The notes: generated from the sequence alone by a model not told the origin. 64,000 bases of DNA from Gentiana macrophylla (GCA_026214975.1 JAOBSW010001213.1:31492-95491); one strand, 5' to 3'; positions 10,410-22,197 are shown, numbered from the stretch's first letter. Numbers and translations: made by a program.

Positions 10410-11450
10410 GTATACAATATGAAGAGCTAAAGCAAGCTTTGAACCAGTAGCGAATCTAGAAAAAGAAAAAAAAAAAGTCATTGGGACTGGTCTTTAAAAT
10501 ACATAAATAAATATATCACTGGGACAGCCACCACCGGTGCGATGCATGAATGTATGTGGTTCCGCTGCTGCCTTGTCTTTTGTTGACGGCTTGGGTGGGT
10601 TTATATATAAAGTGACCGGTATTGATGTAGAGACAATAAGTAAGCTAGACTAAAGCTAGAAGGGTATTTATGTCTTTTATGTTTGTAACCAAGGACTAGG
10701 GGCTTTACAGTCTTTTTGTCTTTTCTAAGTTTACCTGATCGATCGTCTCATATTTTGCTTTAGAACATAAGTATATATACCCATTTCCAAGCATTTTGAA
10801 AATAGCTGATGTAATATCTCATTGAGTATATTAAATTAAGAAATATGCAGCAAAATTTAAGTCCCTTTATTTCATTTGTGATTTTCTTGGTGCTTCTGCA
10901 TATGTCATTTTCTTGGTGCTTCTGCATATGTCTTAGGAATAGCATTTGACAGAAATTGTACTTTATGAATTCTTCCCGGCAAAATTACAAAATTAGTTTC
11001 GTAACTTAGGCTACATATTGTATTAGTCGTGTTTTTGCTCAAACTTGGTCTTGTAACTTGGATATTTTTTTCCCTGCAATTTTTAGTCATCCGTGCCGGA
11101 GGAGGCTGACATGGCAAAATTCTGAATAGATTTATTTTTGTGCAAAATTCAATAAAATTCGTCCCTTTAACTTGGATTAAAAAAAGGTAATCATATCCAA
11201 ATTAATCCACGTTACAAGACGATTTTTGCGAATTTTTCCCGTCAATTTGGACTTTCCCTCTATCCTTACATTTAATGCTTGCACAAATTTTATCTTGGTA
11301 CAAGACCAAAACTGACTTGATGATCCGTGGTCAAGTCCACGTTTTTTTTTAATATTGTAAAAAAACTATCTCTTGTAAAATTTCCTATCGGATGAAAATG
11401 TTGATATTGTGGTCTTGTTTTGTGATCATGGAACACCATAAAATTACTGT
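10410..11450. other. Intergenic DNA with short repeats, no gene seen
   Basis: The segment holds a 26-bp unit (attttcttggtgcttctgcatatgtc) in tandem at 10881-10932, and several scattered strings of the type cttgtaacttgg between 10990 and 11200 that look like remnants of a dispersed repeat. No open frame has family features. Confidence 0.5.
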
Positions 11451-11475
11451 AAAGCTTGTATGTTAATTTCATAAA

Positions 11476-11692
11476 GGTTACACCTAACTTTGAGGGTCCA
11501 CACTCGCCCGATTCCATAGAATGAGTGGAGATGTTAATCAGGGACCTAGCAGCTCAGAGTCGAGGGCTGCTTTTTTACCAAGAAACTGAAAGAAGTCGTC
11601 CCTTTACGGGATTCGAACCTCCACACTCCAGCTCTTGGCCCAGCTGTCACTACAACTCCAAGCCCTTTACCACTAGGCTATATCCAGAGGAT
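11476..11692 (-). mobile_element. tRNA-derived SINE
   Basis: The minus strand carries an RNA polymerase III box A (tagcctagtggtaaa) and, about 60 bp further on, a box B (ggttcgaatcc), the layout of tRNA-derived SINEs. The element is flanked by a 20-bp direct repeat, ttgtatgttaatttcataaa, at 11456-11475 and 11693-11712, the kind of long duplication made by LINE machinery. It is not a usable tRNA gene: the spacing is too long and the cloverleaf is not supported. Confidence 0.75.
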
Positions 11693-11895
11693 TTGTATGT
11701 TAATTTCATAAATCTTTTTTTGAGTGGAGTTAATTTCATATTCTAAAAGAAACATTTATCATGTGGTACGAGTATATAGTACTCAAAAAATACTCATATT
11801 AATTTTCTATGAGTATTTAAAAAGGACACGAAATTAATTATTTTTTTTAATCTTTGTGGAAAAAAAGTGGATAATAGTTTTTTCTTGTGGGGCGG

Positions 11896-13271
11896 AGTGC
11901 TGTTAAACGAACAGAGCCGCTCATTAACAAACTCGTGTTCGACTCGTCAGTATGTGTGATTGTTCGTTTGTTTAGCTTAATGAACCAAGTTGGAACAAGA
12001 TTTTAAGCTTGTTTCGAATTGAACGAACATGAACTTGGTCGTGAACGTTCGATTATGTTCGCGACCGCTTATATAGATAAATCAATGTAAAACATAACTT
12101 TAATTTATAATGTGATAAGACATCTAATAATCTAATAGATACTTTAGAGTAATTTCATAGAATATTGATAGAGTTGTTATAATGTTTTTATTACTATAAT
12201 GTACGAATATTGCTTTGTATTTTGTTATTTATTCATATTGATTTAATTTTTTATACCTCAACAAGCCAAACTCGAATTGAGAGGCAAAAATACATGTAGG
12301 TTGCCTAACTCGAACACGAGTTCGAACAATTTTTTTTTTTTTATAAATGCGTTGAGTTTGAACAAGAATTTATGTTTGTTTTTTAAACAAACATTCATGA
12401 ACAAGCTCGTTACCTTAACGAACTAAGCTTGAACATATTTTTCGATTCGTTAATTAAGCGAACGAACTGTTAAGATCAAACGATTACCGTTGTACTAAAA
12501 TCAATTGGTGCCAGTAAATGTGCTAATTTATTTCTTATACATTAAGAGTGTGGACAATCAGTCCCAACACCCCCCACAAGTGTTGGAAATCTGTCCAACA
12601 CTTACAATTTTCATTCAAGAATATGGACAATCTGTCACAACACCCCCTCAAGTGTTGGCAATATGTCCAACACATGTACAATTTTCATTCAAGAGTGTGG
12701 GCAATCTGTCCCAACACCCCCTCTCAAGTGCGAACAGTCTGTCTCAACACCCAACCAGGGTTCGATCTCGTGACCTCTGGCTCCGATACCATGTAAAGAT
12801 CAAGCGTTTACCGTTGTTCTAAAACCAATTGGTTCTAGTATATACGCAACTTTATTTCCTTAGACATTAATAGTGTGGACAATCCGTCCCCCCCTCAAGT
12901 GTTGGACATAGCGTTTACCGTTGTTCTAAAACCAATTGGTTCTAGTATATACGCAACTTTATTTCCTTAGACATTAATAGTGTGGACAATCCGTCCCCCC
13001 CTCAAGTGTTGGCAATATGTCCAACACTTGCACAATTTTTTTTATTTAATGTTCCAACCAGGGTTCGATCTCGTGATCTTTGGCTCCGATACTATGTTAA
13101 GATTAAGCGTTTACCGTTGTACTAAACCAATTGGTGTCAGTAAAGGCTCTACTTTATTTCCTATACATTAAGAGTGTGGACAATCTGTCCCAACACGAAC
13201 ATTAACAAACTTGTGAACTAAAAAAACAGAGTTTGAACAAGTGATACTCGGTTCGGCTCGTTAACAACACT
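11896..13271. mobile_element. Inverted-repeat element with GAACGA-type motifs, split by a TRIM
   Basis: The ends agtgctgttaa (11896) and ttaacaacact (ending 13271) are inverted repeats. The interior is rich in gttcg/cgaac strings in both orientations (gaacgaacatgaac, aacaagctcgtt, attaagcgaacgaac). No coding capacity and no clear TSD. It is interrupted at 12468-13195 by the TRIM below, and the two halves read continuously once the TRIM is removed. Superfamily not assigned. Confidence 0.5.
12468..13195 (-). mobile_element. TRIM retrotransposon, tandem form with four short LTR copies
   Basis: LTRs of about 100 bp start tgttaagatcaa and end gtcccaaca: 12468-12569, 12792-about 12890, a partial copy at about 12908-13005, and 13095-13195. 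Minus-strand primer-binding sites related to tggtatcggagc abut the second and fourth LTRs. The whole is flanked by the 5-bp duplication cgaac (12463-12467 and 13196-13200). The internal parts carry repeats of the type gtgttggcaatatgtccaacac and no coding sequence, which is the definition of a TRIM. Confidence 0.75.
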
Positions 13272-13346
13272 ATGTAAAGATTAAAAAAAAAGAATTGTAG
13301 GTTTTTTTTTTTTTTTTTTTTTATAAAAAATTTTTTAAACGGGACG

Positions 13347-13511
13347 CATTGTAGTAGGCTTGAAGGGCAAGAAACGTGTAAAATCGTCCTATTAGAACAA
13401 ACAGTTGCCGATCTCTTCCGGGAAAAAAAAAAATACAAAATCAAACTTTATTTCAATCGTCCAGCAAAATTGAATTTCTAGGGTTTTTGCTAATCTCTTC
13501 ATCATACTATA
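13347..13511 (+). promoter_or_regulatory. Conserved SGKK leader / promoter-proximal region
   Basis: The block from gcttgaagggcaagaaacgtg to the ATG, including cgtcctatta, a gccgatctcttccgg-like string and tctagggttcttgctaa, is repeated with few changes before copies 2 (28372-28510), 3 (53177-53332) and 4 (54909-55062). Such conservation of non-coding DNA marks it as the 5' UTR or proximal promoter. No clear TATA box at a fixed distance was seen. Confidence 0.55.
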
Positions 13512-14047
13512 ATGTCAGGAAAGAAAGCAATTACAACGATGATGACGCCGCTTCGGTACGATTCAAAAATCTTTCTCAATTTATTGCCGATGTTTCATAT
13601 ACTCACTCTCTTTTTTTTCTTTTTTTTTTTAATCTTTTTGAGCGAGGGTATTGACCTATATATGTCCATGGCCATGGGTGCAGGAATTATTCATCCAATA
13701 GAAGTGGGTGTAACATAATTGGGCGGCGCTATATTCACTCCACGGGGACACGACCTTTGTTTGATGGCGGAGAAATAATTGAGGGGCGGCGCTATATTCA
13801 AGGCGCCGCCACGGCTTTCTCAACGCGACCTTTGTTTGGTGGCAATATCAGAGGAATAACCATGTCTCCCTTTGGTGCTCGTTCTTATTGCAGGTTTTAT
13901 TAAGAAAATATCTTTTTTTTTATTGTTTTATTTTATTGTTTGTATTTTATTGTTTGTATTTTATTGTTTGCTGGGCCATGCCTTTACATACGTCATACAC
14001 CACTAGGCGAAACTTCGGATTAGCAGAATTGGTTCAGGATAACCGGA

Positions 14048-14175
14048 GGCTTTACCTAGAAAGATGCGTAGCGTTTTAATTTAGCGTTTTTAGGCTTTAC
14101 CTAGAAAGATGTAGCGTTTTAATTTAGCGTTTTTAGGCTTTACCTAGAAAGATGTAGGCTTTACCTAGAAAGATG
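14048..14175 (+). repeat. Tandem repeats in intron 2 of copy 1
   Basis: The string ggctttacctagaaagatg appears four times. The first two are followed by tagcgttttaatttagcgttttta, giving a unit of about 47 bp, and the last two are spaced only 21 bp apart. Not seen in copies 0 or 2. Confidence 0.8.
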
Positions 14176-14729
14176 ATCATTGAATTGGTTCATTTTGGAG
14201 TAGCCGATTAGAGCTTGCATCCTCATTATGCTCAAAATATGGCTCGGTTCACCCGAGCTAGTGATCAAAATTCTTTCAAAAGGCTGTGGCTTCATCCCAA
14301 ATGTGTATCCCCTAATGACGGGAAGAATAGAATAACGCCATATAAGGTAGTTGTTTTCGATCAAACTTTACAGTGAACAATCGACCAATTCAAGAATCTA
14401 ACAAACAGATTTTGTATGTAGTACTTGAACTATGAAAACTTGAATTAATTGTTTCATAATTGTTTCGATTTGCAATTAACTCTATACGTTAATTTCTTTA
14501 GCGCGGCCAAAACATCCCCACTCAGAAACCGATCAAGAAGGGGAAGAAGAAATAACATTGAATGCGTTAAAAAAACAGCTTGATGCCCTGCAGAAGACAA
14601 ATTCAGAGCAAAAATTGTTGTTGGAGGAACTCTATAAAATTTTCGACTGTACAAAATCAATTCCGCCAATAATCTATATGCAAATCTTTGGTTTGTAAGT
14701 GTTTTTATTAATATATAAATCTTTTGCTC

Positions 14730-14732
<3 letters not shown>

Positions 14733-14786
<54 letters not shown>
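14733..14786. repeat. (AT)n microsatellite
   Basis: About 54 bp of uninterrupted AT dinucleotides in intron 3 of copy 1. It produces false open frames rich in Ile and Tyr on both strands. Confidence 0.95.
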
Positions 14787-14789
<3 letters not shown>

Positions 14790-15085
14790 ATTGGTTTTCG
14801 ACTTCGAAATGCTAGTTTTACAACTCCATATTGTCACAACAAAATGATGCATCACACTTATACGTACACATTATTGATCATCACGTCGGTTCTGTCTCCA
14901 AAAGTATGTTTATCACAGTGTTGTGACAATTTGTTCTTTCAATTTTTTATATTTATGTATATATCTTCTAATTTAACTTTTTCATGTGATTGCAGAGGCG
15001 TGACTTTCATGTTATATACTATTACTAATATAATAATGAGAACTGGTATGTAATCCGTTCTTCATTTAATTTAATTTGTTGTTGA

Positions 15086-15601
15086 TGTTATAACAGGATG
15101 GGGAATCCAGATGCAAGATAGATTAAATAACAGATGCAATCTAACATAAACAATTACACATAAGAACAGAAAAAAGAAGAAGACAATATTTAACGTGGTT
15201 TCCGGTGTTCTGTCGACTACTCCACGGGCAAAAATGATATATTTTATTATACATTGAAATCCAGACGGTTTACACACTCTCACTACAATGATCAATACAA
15301 TTGGTATTTATAGGCACAGATCCCTAAATCCTAGCCGTCAAGAATCTTTGTCGGATTGCCATAAATGCCCTAGATGTTGGATCGCTCAGCTGATCCAACT
15401 CAGCTGATCATTGCACAGATGTAGAACTCAGCTGTATTCAAAACACTCGGTGACCTCCAAGCAGATCTTGCGACACCGGAAGAAAGCTCAAGAAAGCCTC
15501 CCAATTAACTTTCACAGACTTGGATACACTCTCGTGAGACCATCACTGTTGATAACTAGATTAGTAATACCAGATGTAGAGTTTAAGTCACTTTGCTGAC
15601 A
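15086..15601 (-). repeat. 3' LTR of copia A
   Basis: Its ends are tg...ca in both readings. It shares long stretches with the other LTR (ggtttccggtgtt, gactactccacgg, ccagatatagagtttaagtcactttgctgaca with changes). It contains about 80 extra bases around 15340-15430 rich in the string cagctgat that the other LTR lacks. Confidence 0.85.
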
Positions 15602-15809
15602 AATCTCCACTTTGACTTGAACTATCATTCACAGTCAACCAGATTGCATAAACCGATGTTCTTGTACCAGATGAATTCTTCGATGCCAGATGTACTGTAC
15701 CAGATTATCCTACAGAATCCAATCAGCTGACCTACCTTTAGCTGAGCTTCCAGATTTCCAGATTATAAGCTTTGAATATTTATCAAGACCTGACACAATC
15801 GAAACTTGC

Positions 15810-16427
15810 TCATTGAATCGGTTTAGTGAACATATCAACAGAGTTATTCTTAGTGCTGATCTTTTTCACTACAACCCTCTTCTCATTTCTCAGAAAATGA
15901 TACCTCACATCATTATGCTTGGTTCTCTCATGATGAACTTGATCACTAGTCAGACAAATTGCACTCAAACTGTCACAATAAATCTCTGTTTGATCCTGAT
16001 GTAGCCCCAAATCACTGACTAGTCCCTTCAACCAGATACCCTCTTTAGTTGCTTCAGTAAGAGCTATATATTCAACCTCAGTAGTTGATAATGCAGCTGT
16101 TGCATGAAGAGTTGCTTTCCAGCTGACAACTGAATTCCCCAATGTGAAAACATAACCAGTCATTGATTTCCTACTTTCTAGATCACCTGCATAATCAGCA
16201 TCACAGTACCCTATGATCAAACCTTGAGTATCACCTCCATAAACGAGACCAATATCAGTTGTACCCTTAAGGTACATGAACATTTTTTTCACAGATTTCC
16301 AGTGTTCCTTTCCAGGTTGAGCCATAAACCTGCTGACAACACTGACTACCTGAGCCAGATCAGGCCTAGTGCACACCATGGAATACATCAGACTACCAAC
16401 TGCACTAGCATAAGGAACTTTTGACAT
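15810..16427 (-). pseudogene. Copia A RNase H and C-terminal polyprotein
   Basis: A 205-codon frame begins in the family string YASAVGSLMYSMVCTRPDL, continues with the RNase H catalytic context GYCDADYAGDLESRKS and ALSTTEVEYIALTEA, and ends SVDMFTKPIQ. All are standard copia RNase H landmarks (DADYAGD and STTEVEY carry catalytic acidic residues). Its upstream part has been cut off by the nested copia C at 16544. Confidence 0.9.
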
Positions 16428-17044
16428 ATACTCTTTCCTCTCGTTGATTGTGAAGCATAAATAGATAAATGAACATTTGATGCCATAGGAGTATCTATTG
16501 ATTTTTCAGCAGACATGCCAAATCTGGCCAATATCTTTTGTATATGTGGAAATACTATGGTTAATATTACATTATTATTACACTCTTAACATGTTACAAT
16601 GTAACGTGTTACTTTTTATCAAGAGACATATTAATTGCATTGAATAAACAATTAATATGTCCTAATAGTCATAAAGTAACTATCCTTTGTCCTATTATGT
16701 AATAGCATAGACATAGCCGACTACAGCATTTATTGTAGCCGGCTCTAGTTACTTTTACTTTACTAGCTAGGATCCTCTCTTGTATCTATTTATACTCATT
16801 CTTTCAACATGAATAAACAAGTTGGAGTTTACTCAAGTATTATTACTTTCTCAAACTCTCTTCATGGTATCGAGAGACCTAAACTCCGAAATCCATTTTT
16901 GCAAACTCTCAAAGACCTCTTTGAATCAAGAATGTCTTCACTATCTGAAGCTTCCTCACCTTGATTGAGTCCCAATTTGCCTCGTGAGATGGGGTCTTTG
17001 AATCTTCATCTTATACTAATCATAGACTTGATGGCAACAACTAT

Positions 17045-17638
17045 TTGCTATGGTCAAGATCTATGAAAATGTACATCTCTGGACAAGGTAAGATGGGATA
17101 CCTGTCCGGCTCTAAACCTGCCCCTGCTGAAGATGACCCAGGATTTGAAGCATGGGATACTACTAATAATCAAGTCATGACCATTCTCACAAGATCAATG
17201 ACAAAAGAGATTAGTGAGAACTTTATGATGTATGATACTGCAAAGGAAATGCAGGATAATGCCGGGGATCTTTACTGCAAGAAAGACAATACCTCAGAAG
17301 TGTATGAACTTGAAGCTCAGATTCAAAACTACAGGCAAGGAGATATGTCTATAACTCAATACTTCAACCAACTATGTAGGGCATGGCAACACCTAGATAT
17401 GCTGGAAACTCACCCCTGGAATGATGTCAAGGATGCTGCCCTTTATAAGGACATTATTGAGAAAAAGAGAGTATTCAAGTTTCTTCTTTGGATGAATCCT
17501 GCTCTTGATGATGTTAGAGGAAGAATCCTTGCCACTAAACCTCTTCCCAATCTGAAATCCATGTTTGTTGAAGTCAAACATGAGGAAAGCAGGAGGAAAG
17601 TGATGCTGTTGAACTCCCCTGCTGACAACCCTATTTGA
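17045..17638 (+). pseudogene. Copia C gag (UBN2-type)
   Basis: A 197-codon frame, preceded in frame by NHRLDGNNYLLWSRSM, runs through the capsid-like domain of copia gag: MTILTRSMTKEISENFMM, AKEMQDNAGDLYCKKDN, YELEAQIQNYRQGDMSITQYF and VFKFLLWMNPALDDVRGRIL. The usual CCHC zinc knuckle beyond it cannot be read and the frame breaks at 17638. The sequence to 17950 keeps short matches only. Confidence 0.85.
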
Positions 17639-18292
17639 GAGTGCTACCTGCCGACCATCGAAGCTTCTTGAGGTTCATGAGACCTGCCGGAAGCCTCACC
17701 GATAGGCTGGAAAGTTGTTCTCGTGAGCACCGCAAACGCACAAATCACACCAAGAACACTTCTTTGGAAGCTACATGGCATGCCTAAATCCTCAAACCTA
17801 CCAGGAAAGTCGAGGCGGGCATGTCCATGAAGAGGAGAATGACAACAAGTTGAATGCTCGGCTTCTTTGCATTCAAAGCTTTCCTCACTCAACAAAAGAA
17901 GGTAGTACTCTCCGACACGGCTACTCAGGCTAGTGCGAGGTAAATTCTACTCTTCTATTAGTAATGAAACATGGATTGTTGATTCAGGGCCTCCTCCCAT
18001 ATGTAGTAATAAAAACCTCATAACTCACCTTATGCCATGTCAACAAATTCACAATGTTAAGGCATCATTGATGGATCTATCTCTCCTGCAAAGGTTTTGG
18101 AAATGTTAAACTCACTAATAAGATATGTCTAAAGGATGTCCTATTTGTTCCAAAATTAGACTGCAATCTCATATCTGTCAGTAGACTTGCAAAAGATTTA
18201 AATTGGACTGTTGTTTTTAATAAGAATCAGTGCACTTTCCAGGACCCTTCTTCACAGGAAGTGATTGGGAGGCTAAACCCGCTTAGGATTGT

Positions 18293-18652
18293 ATGTGGTC
18301 GACCTGCTTTGAAGATGTAAGATCAAGGCTGAATCGCCTCAAAGACTGCACTCAAACCTTAGATAATATCATGTTATGGCATTATAGACCGGGACATCCA
18401 AGTTTTGGTTATTTGAAGTCCAGTAATTCTGAATTATTTAAAGGATGTAATGTCAATGATCTTCAATGTGATATTTGTCAATTTGCCAAACTTACCAAAT
18501 CTGTGTATGCCAAACTACCTTATTTGCCTTCCACACCTTTCACTTTAATTCATAGTGATGTATGGGGACCCTCAAGGGTAAAAAGTATAACAGGAAAAAG
18601 GCGGTTTGTCACTTTCATTGATGATCATACCAGAACACATGGGTGTTTTTAA
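18293..18652 (+). pseudogene. Copia C pre-integrase and integrase start
   Basis: The frame contains the zinc-binding pre-integrase segment LWHYRPGHPSFGYL...CDICQFAKLTK (the HHCC arrangement) and the beginning of the integrase core, IHSDVWGPSR...FVTFIDDHTR, with the first catalytic Asp in HSDVWGP. A stop at 18652 is followed by out-of-frame integrase remnants to about 19200. Confidence 0.85.
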
Positions 18653-19689
18653 TGAAGGATAAATCCGAAGTTGGATCAGCTTTGGCCAGAATTCTACAAC
18701 ATGATCTCTACTCAATTTGACACTAAGATCAAGATCTTAAAAAGACCGATAATGCTCTTGAATACTATGAGTCTAACCTCGTAATTTCTTGATGAATAAG
18801 GGATTGTCCATATCTAGGTTGTGTGGAAACACCTCAACAAAATGGGGTTCTTTGAGAGAAAGAACAGGCACCTCTTGGAGATGGCTCGATCAATCATGTT
18901 CACTACCCATGTCCCAAAGTATATGTGGGGTGAAGCTATATTAAGCGCCACATACTTAATCAACAGACTTCCCAAAGCAGAGTGTTAGGCTTCAAAACTC
19001 CTATCCAAACCCTCCCGACTACACACTCCACGCCTCATCTTATTTCCCAATTACCACCAAAAATCTTTGGTTGTCTTGTATTTGTTTATATCCATGCCCA
19101 AACATGAAGCAAACTTGATCCCAAAGCTCACAAGTGCATTTTCCTAGGATATGCAAAGGGCGAGGAAAGGTTACAAGTGTTACTCTCCTACGAAAAAATA
19201 TTTTACAATTCTATGGATGTAAAATTCTTTGAAAGGACTCCCTACTACTGACAAGTCCACCGAGGCGATCCATCGATGGAAACACGATTGAACTTGACCT
19301 AAATCCTTTCCTCGGCAAACTCTTGAACCTCAAGACACCCATCGACTCTCAAAGATCCCATCGGTCCTCAAGAACCTTCCCGAACCGAGTCATCGACCCA
19401 GAGCTCTCTTGAACCGAGACTCTCGACACTCAAAGCAACTCTTGAGTCACAAGAGATCGAACCTCAAGACCCCATCGACTCGGCGACTGCGGCGTTGATG
19501 ATGAGACTATTGCTATCGAGGAAGGAAAGAGATCTTGCACCATCGATCACTCTATTCATAATTATCTATCCTATGATCGGTTATCACTGTTTTTGCCATG
19601 TTTACACAGGACTTGGATTCTCACTCTATTCCTAAGAATATACAGAAGCTCTCCAACATGATAAGTGGAAGGCATTTATCAAAATCGAA

Positions 19690-20298
19690 ATGATTGCTCT
19701 CCTTGACAACCATACTTGGGATCTCACCACTCTCCCACATGGAAAGAAGGCGATCAATTTGCAAATGGTCATTTCACTATCAAGTACAATCTTGATGGTA
19801 CTATTGACAAATACAAAGCTAGGATCTGGTTGCAAGGGATTCACTCAAACATATGGCCTTGACTACAAGGAAACCTTTGCACACTGTGGCAAAACTAAAC
19901 ACTGTCAGTCATCGATCTCAATTCTTTGTCCAACTTGATGGCCTCTACACCAATTGGATATCAAGAATGCTTTCCTAAATGGTGACCTTCTTGAGGAAGT
20001 CTATATGAATGTGCCTCCCTGGTTTTTCCAACACTCACACTCAAGGAAAGTTTGCAAATTGAGGAAATCTCTATATGGCCTAAAGCAATCCCCAGAGCCT
20101 GGTTTGGCAAACTCACTCTTGTGGTTAAAGCTGCTGGATACCATCAATGCAACTCGAGATCACACAATGTTTATCAAAACAACAAACCGGAAAAGGTCCA
20201 TTCTTATTATACATGTGGATGATATCATCCTTCTGGTGATGACCTGCTTTGAGATCCAACACTTGAAGACCTACTTTGGCAAAAGTATTTTAAGTTAA
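19690..20298 (+). pseudogene. Copia C reverse transcriptase, broken
   Basis: Two frames (19690-19938 and 19954-20298) carry RVT_2 landmarks: ALLDNHTWDLTTLPHGKKA, TQTYGLDYKETFA, MDIKNAFLNGDLLEEVYM, LRKSLYGLKQSPE and the catalytic YVDD box, here read as IIHVDDIILL. A frameshift near 19945 separates the two and another follows after 20298. Confidence 0.85.
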
Positions 20299-20439
20299 AG
20301 ATTTGGGCTACCTCAAGTACTTTCTTGGTATGGAAATAGCTAGAGCAGCCCAGGGTATATCTGTTTCACAGAGGAAGTATGTCTTTGGACTCTTTGAAAA
20401 GAAAGCGACATCTTTGGGATGCAAACCTCAGATATCCCC

Positions 20440-21130
20440 GCAGTAGACCAGAGTAATACCTCTTTGCATGGTGACATTCTTTGTCGAGAAAGGATCAATA
20501 TCAAAGACTTGTAGGAAACTCATTTATCTCGTCCCATACAATACGATATTGCATATGGCGTCGATCACAGTTAGCTTGATTCATGCATTGCCCTACCGAG
20601 CAACATTGGGATGTTGTGAAAGCAGGATCTCGAGGTACCTAAAGTCCACTCTGGCCAGGGCTTACATTTCACCAAGTCTCTCGATAGATCAATCAAGGTC
20701 TACACCGATGTCGAATTTGGATGTCACATTGTGAAGATCTACCACAGACTATTGCTCATATGTATGGGAAACCTAGTTACTTGGAGAAGCAAGAAGCAGC
20801 CCTCATTGTGTCAAGAAGCGATCTTGAAGTGAACTCAGAGGCACTTGTACTTGGCATTTGTGAAGCTCTGTGGCTAAAAAGGGTACTCACCGAACTTCAA
20901 GAACCTCTTCAAACAACCTATCACACTCTGCTTGTGACAATAATTTGACCTTATGCATGGCGAGAGGATCCATCCATCATGATAAAACCAAACATGTGGA
21001 CATTGTGGACACTTCCTAAAGGAGAAGATTGATGCCAAGATTATTCAACTCCAGTATGTTCCCTCAACAGATCGAATCGTCGATATTCTCACCAAGGCCA
21101 TACCACCACTTATGTTCAATTAGATGAGTA
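20440..21130 (+). pseudogene. Copia C RNase H remnants
   Basis: Decayed frames with recognisable pieces such as SRSDLEVNSEALVLGICEALWLKRVL (the A-EAE-AL helix of copia RNase H) and, before the polypurine tract, FLKEKIDAK and LQYVPSTDRIVDIL-like readings. Several frameshifts. Confidence 0.65.
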
Positions 21131-21481
21131 GCAAACTTGGTGTATAAACATATATAACCCAGTTTGAGGGGGGGTATGGAAATACTATGGTTAATATTAC
21201 ATTATTATTACACTCTTAACATGTTACAATGTAACGTGTTACTTTTTATCAAGAGACATATTAATTGCCTTTGAATAAACAATTAATATGTCACAATAGT
21301 CATAAAGTAACTATCCTTTGTCCTATTATGTAATAGCATAGACATAGCCGACTCTAGCATTTATTGTAGCCGGCTCTAGTTACTTTTACTTTACTAGCTA
21401 GGATCCTCTCTTGTATCTATTTATACTCATTCTTTCAACATGAATAAACAAGTTGGAGTTTACTCAAGTATTATTACTTTC

Positions 21482-22067
21482 TCAAACTCTCTTCAGTATA
21501 TAACCCTGCTGAGACAAGAACAACTTCTTCTGACTCCTATCTCTCCAGATCTCCTTCCCTAAAATCTTTTTGGCTGCACCCAAATCCTTCATTTCAACCA
21601 AAGCCTTTGAGAAGTTCTTCAAATTTTTAACATCAGACTTCTTTTCAGCAGCTATCAACATATCATCCACATACAGGACAAGATAGATATGTGATCCATC
21701 TTCCGAGATATTGATCATATATACACGATCATATGGACATATGTTATAACCAATTGGTGGATCATGTAACTATCAAACCTTTTATACCACGCAGTCTAGC
21801 GCACTGCTTCAGTCCATACAAGGACCTCTTCAACTTGCACACAAAATCTTCTTTGCGAGGAACTTGAAATCCCTCTGGCTGAGTCATGTATATCTCCTTA
21901 TCTACCTCGCCATATAGAAAGGTTGTCTTCACATCTAACTGCTCAAGTTCAAGATCCTGATGTGCCACCATTGCTAGTAACACTCTGATTGAAGTGTGTC
22001 TGACCACTGGTGAGAATATCTCATCAAAGTCTACCCCTTCTTTCTGACTGTATCCTCCAGCAACCAA
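21482..22067 (-). pseudogene. Copia A reverse transcriptase, broken
   Basis: Minus-strand frames 21762-22067 and 21482-21718 contain KEGVDFDEIFSPVVRHTSIR, QLDVKTTFLYGEVDKEIYM, LKRSLYGLKQ and then YLVLYVDDMLIAA, the catalytic YVDD box, followed by LGAAKKILGKEI. Together with the RNase H frame at 15810-16427 this is one polyprotein, cut by copia C. Confidence 0.9.
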
Positions 22068-22197
22068 ACATGCCTTATACTTAACTCATCCTGCCTTAGT
22101 CATTCCTTACTTCCTTTTTGAAGATCCACTTGCAAGTAACAACTCTTTTATCAGCTGGATGTTTAACTAGATCTTAAGTCCGATTCTTCAAGAATGA

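Larger units (their letters stand above)
16545..21495 (+). mobile_element. Ty1-copia retrotransposon C, nested in copia A
   Basis: LTRs at 16545-16864 and 21175-21495 are nearly identical, with only a handful of differences. The TSD is gtata (16540-16544 and 21496-21500). The primer-binding site tggtatcgagag follows at 16865, and the polypurine tract gtttgaggggggg precedes the right LTR. Coding order gag, protease, integrase, RT, RNase H is copia type on the plus strand. The inside is heavily frameshifted in contrast to the fresh-looking LTRs. Confidence 0.92.

Noticed and set aside
11590..11690. tRNA gene on the minus strand
   Set aside because: Box A and box B are present but too far apart, and a 20-bp TSD shows the sequence is a SINE.
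12505..13171. Open frames with repeated CPTxxP-like readings
   Set aside because: They read through the tandem TRIM internal repeats.
14454..15053. Ile/Tyr-rich open frames on both strands
   Set aside because: They are produced by the (AT)n microsatellite at 14733-14786.
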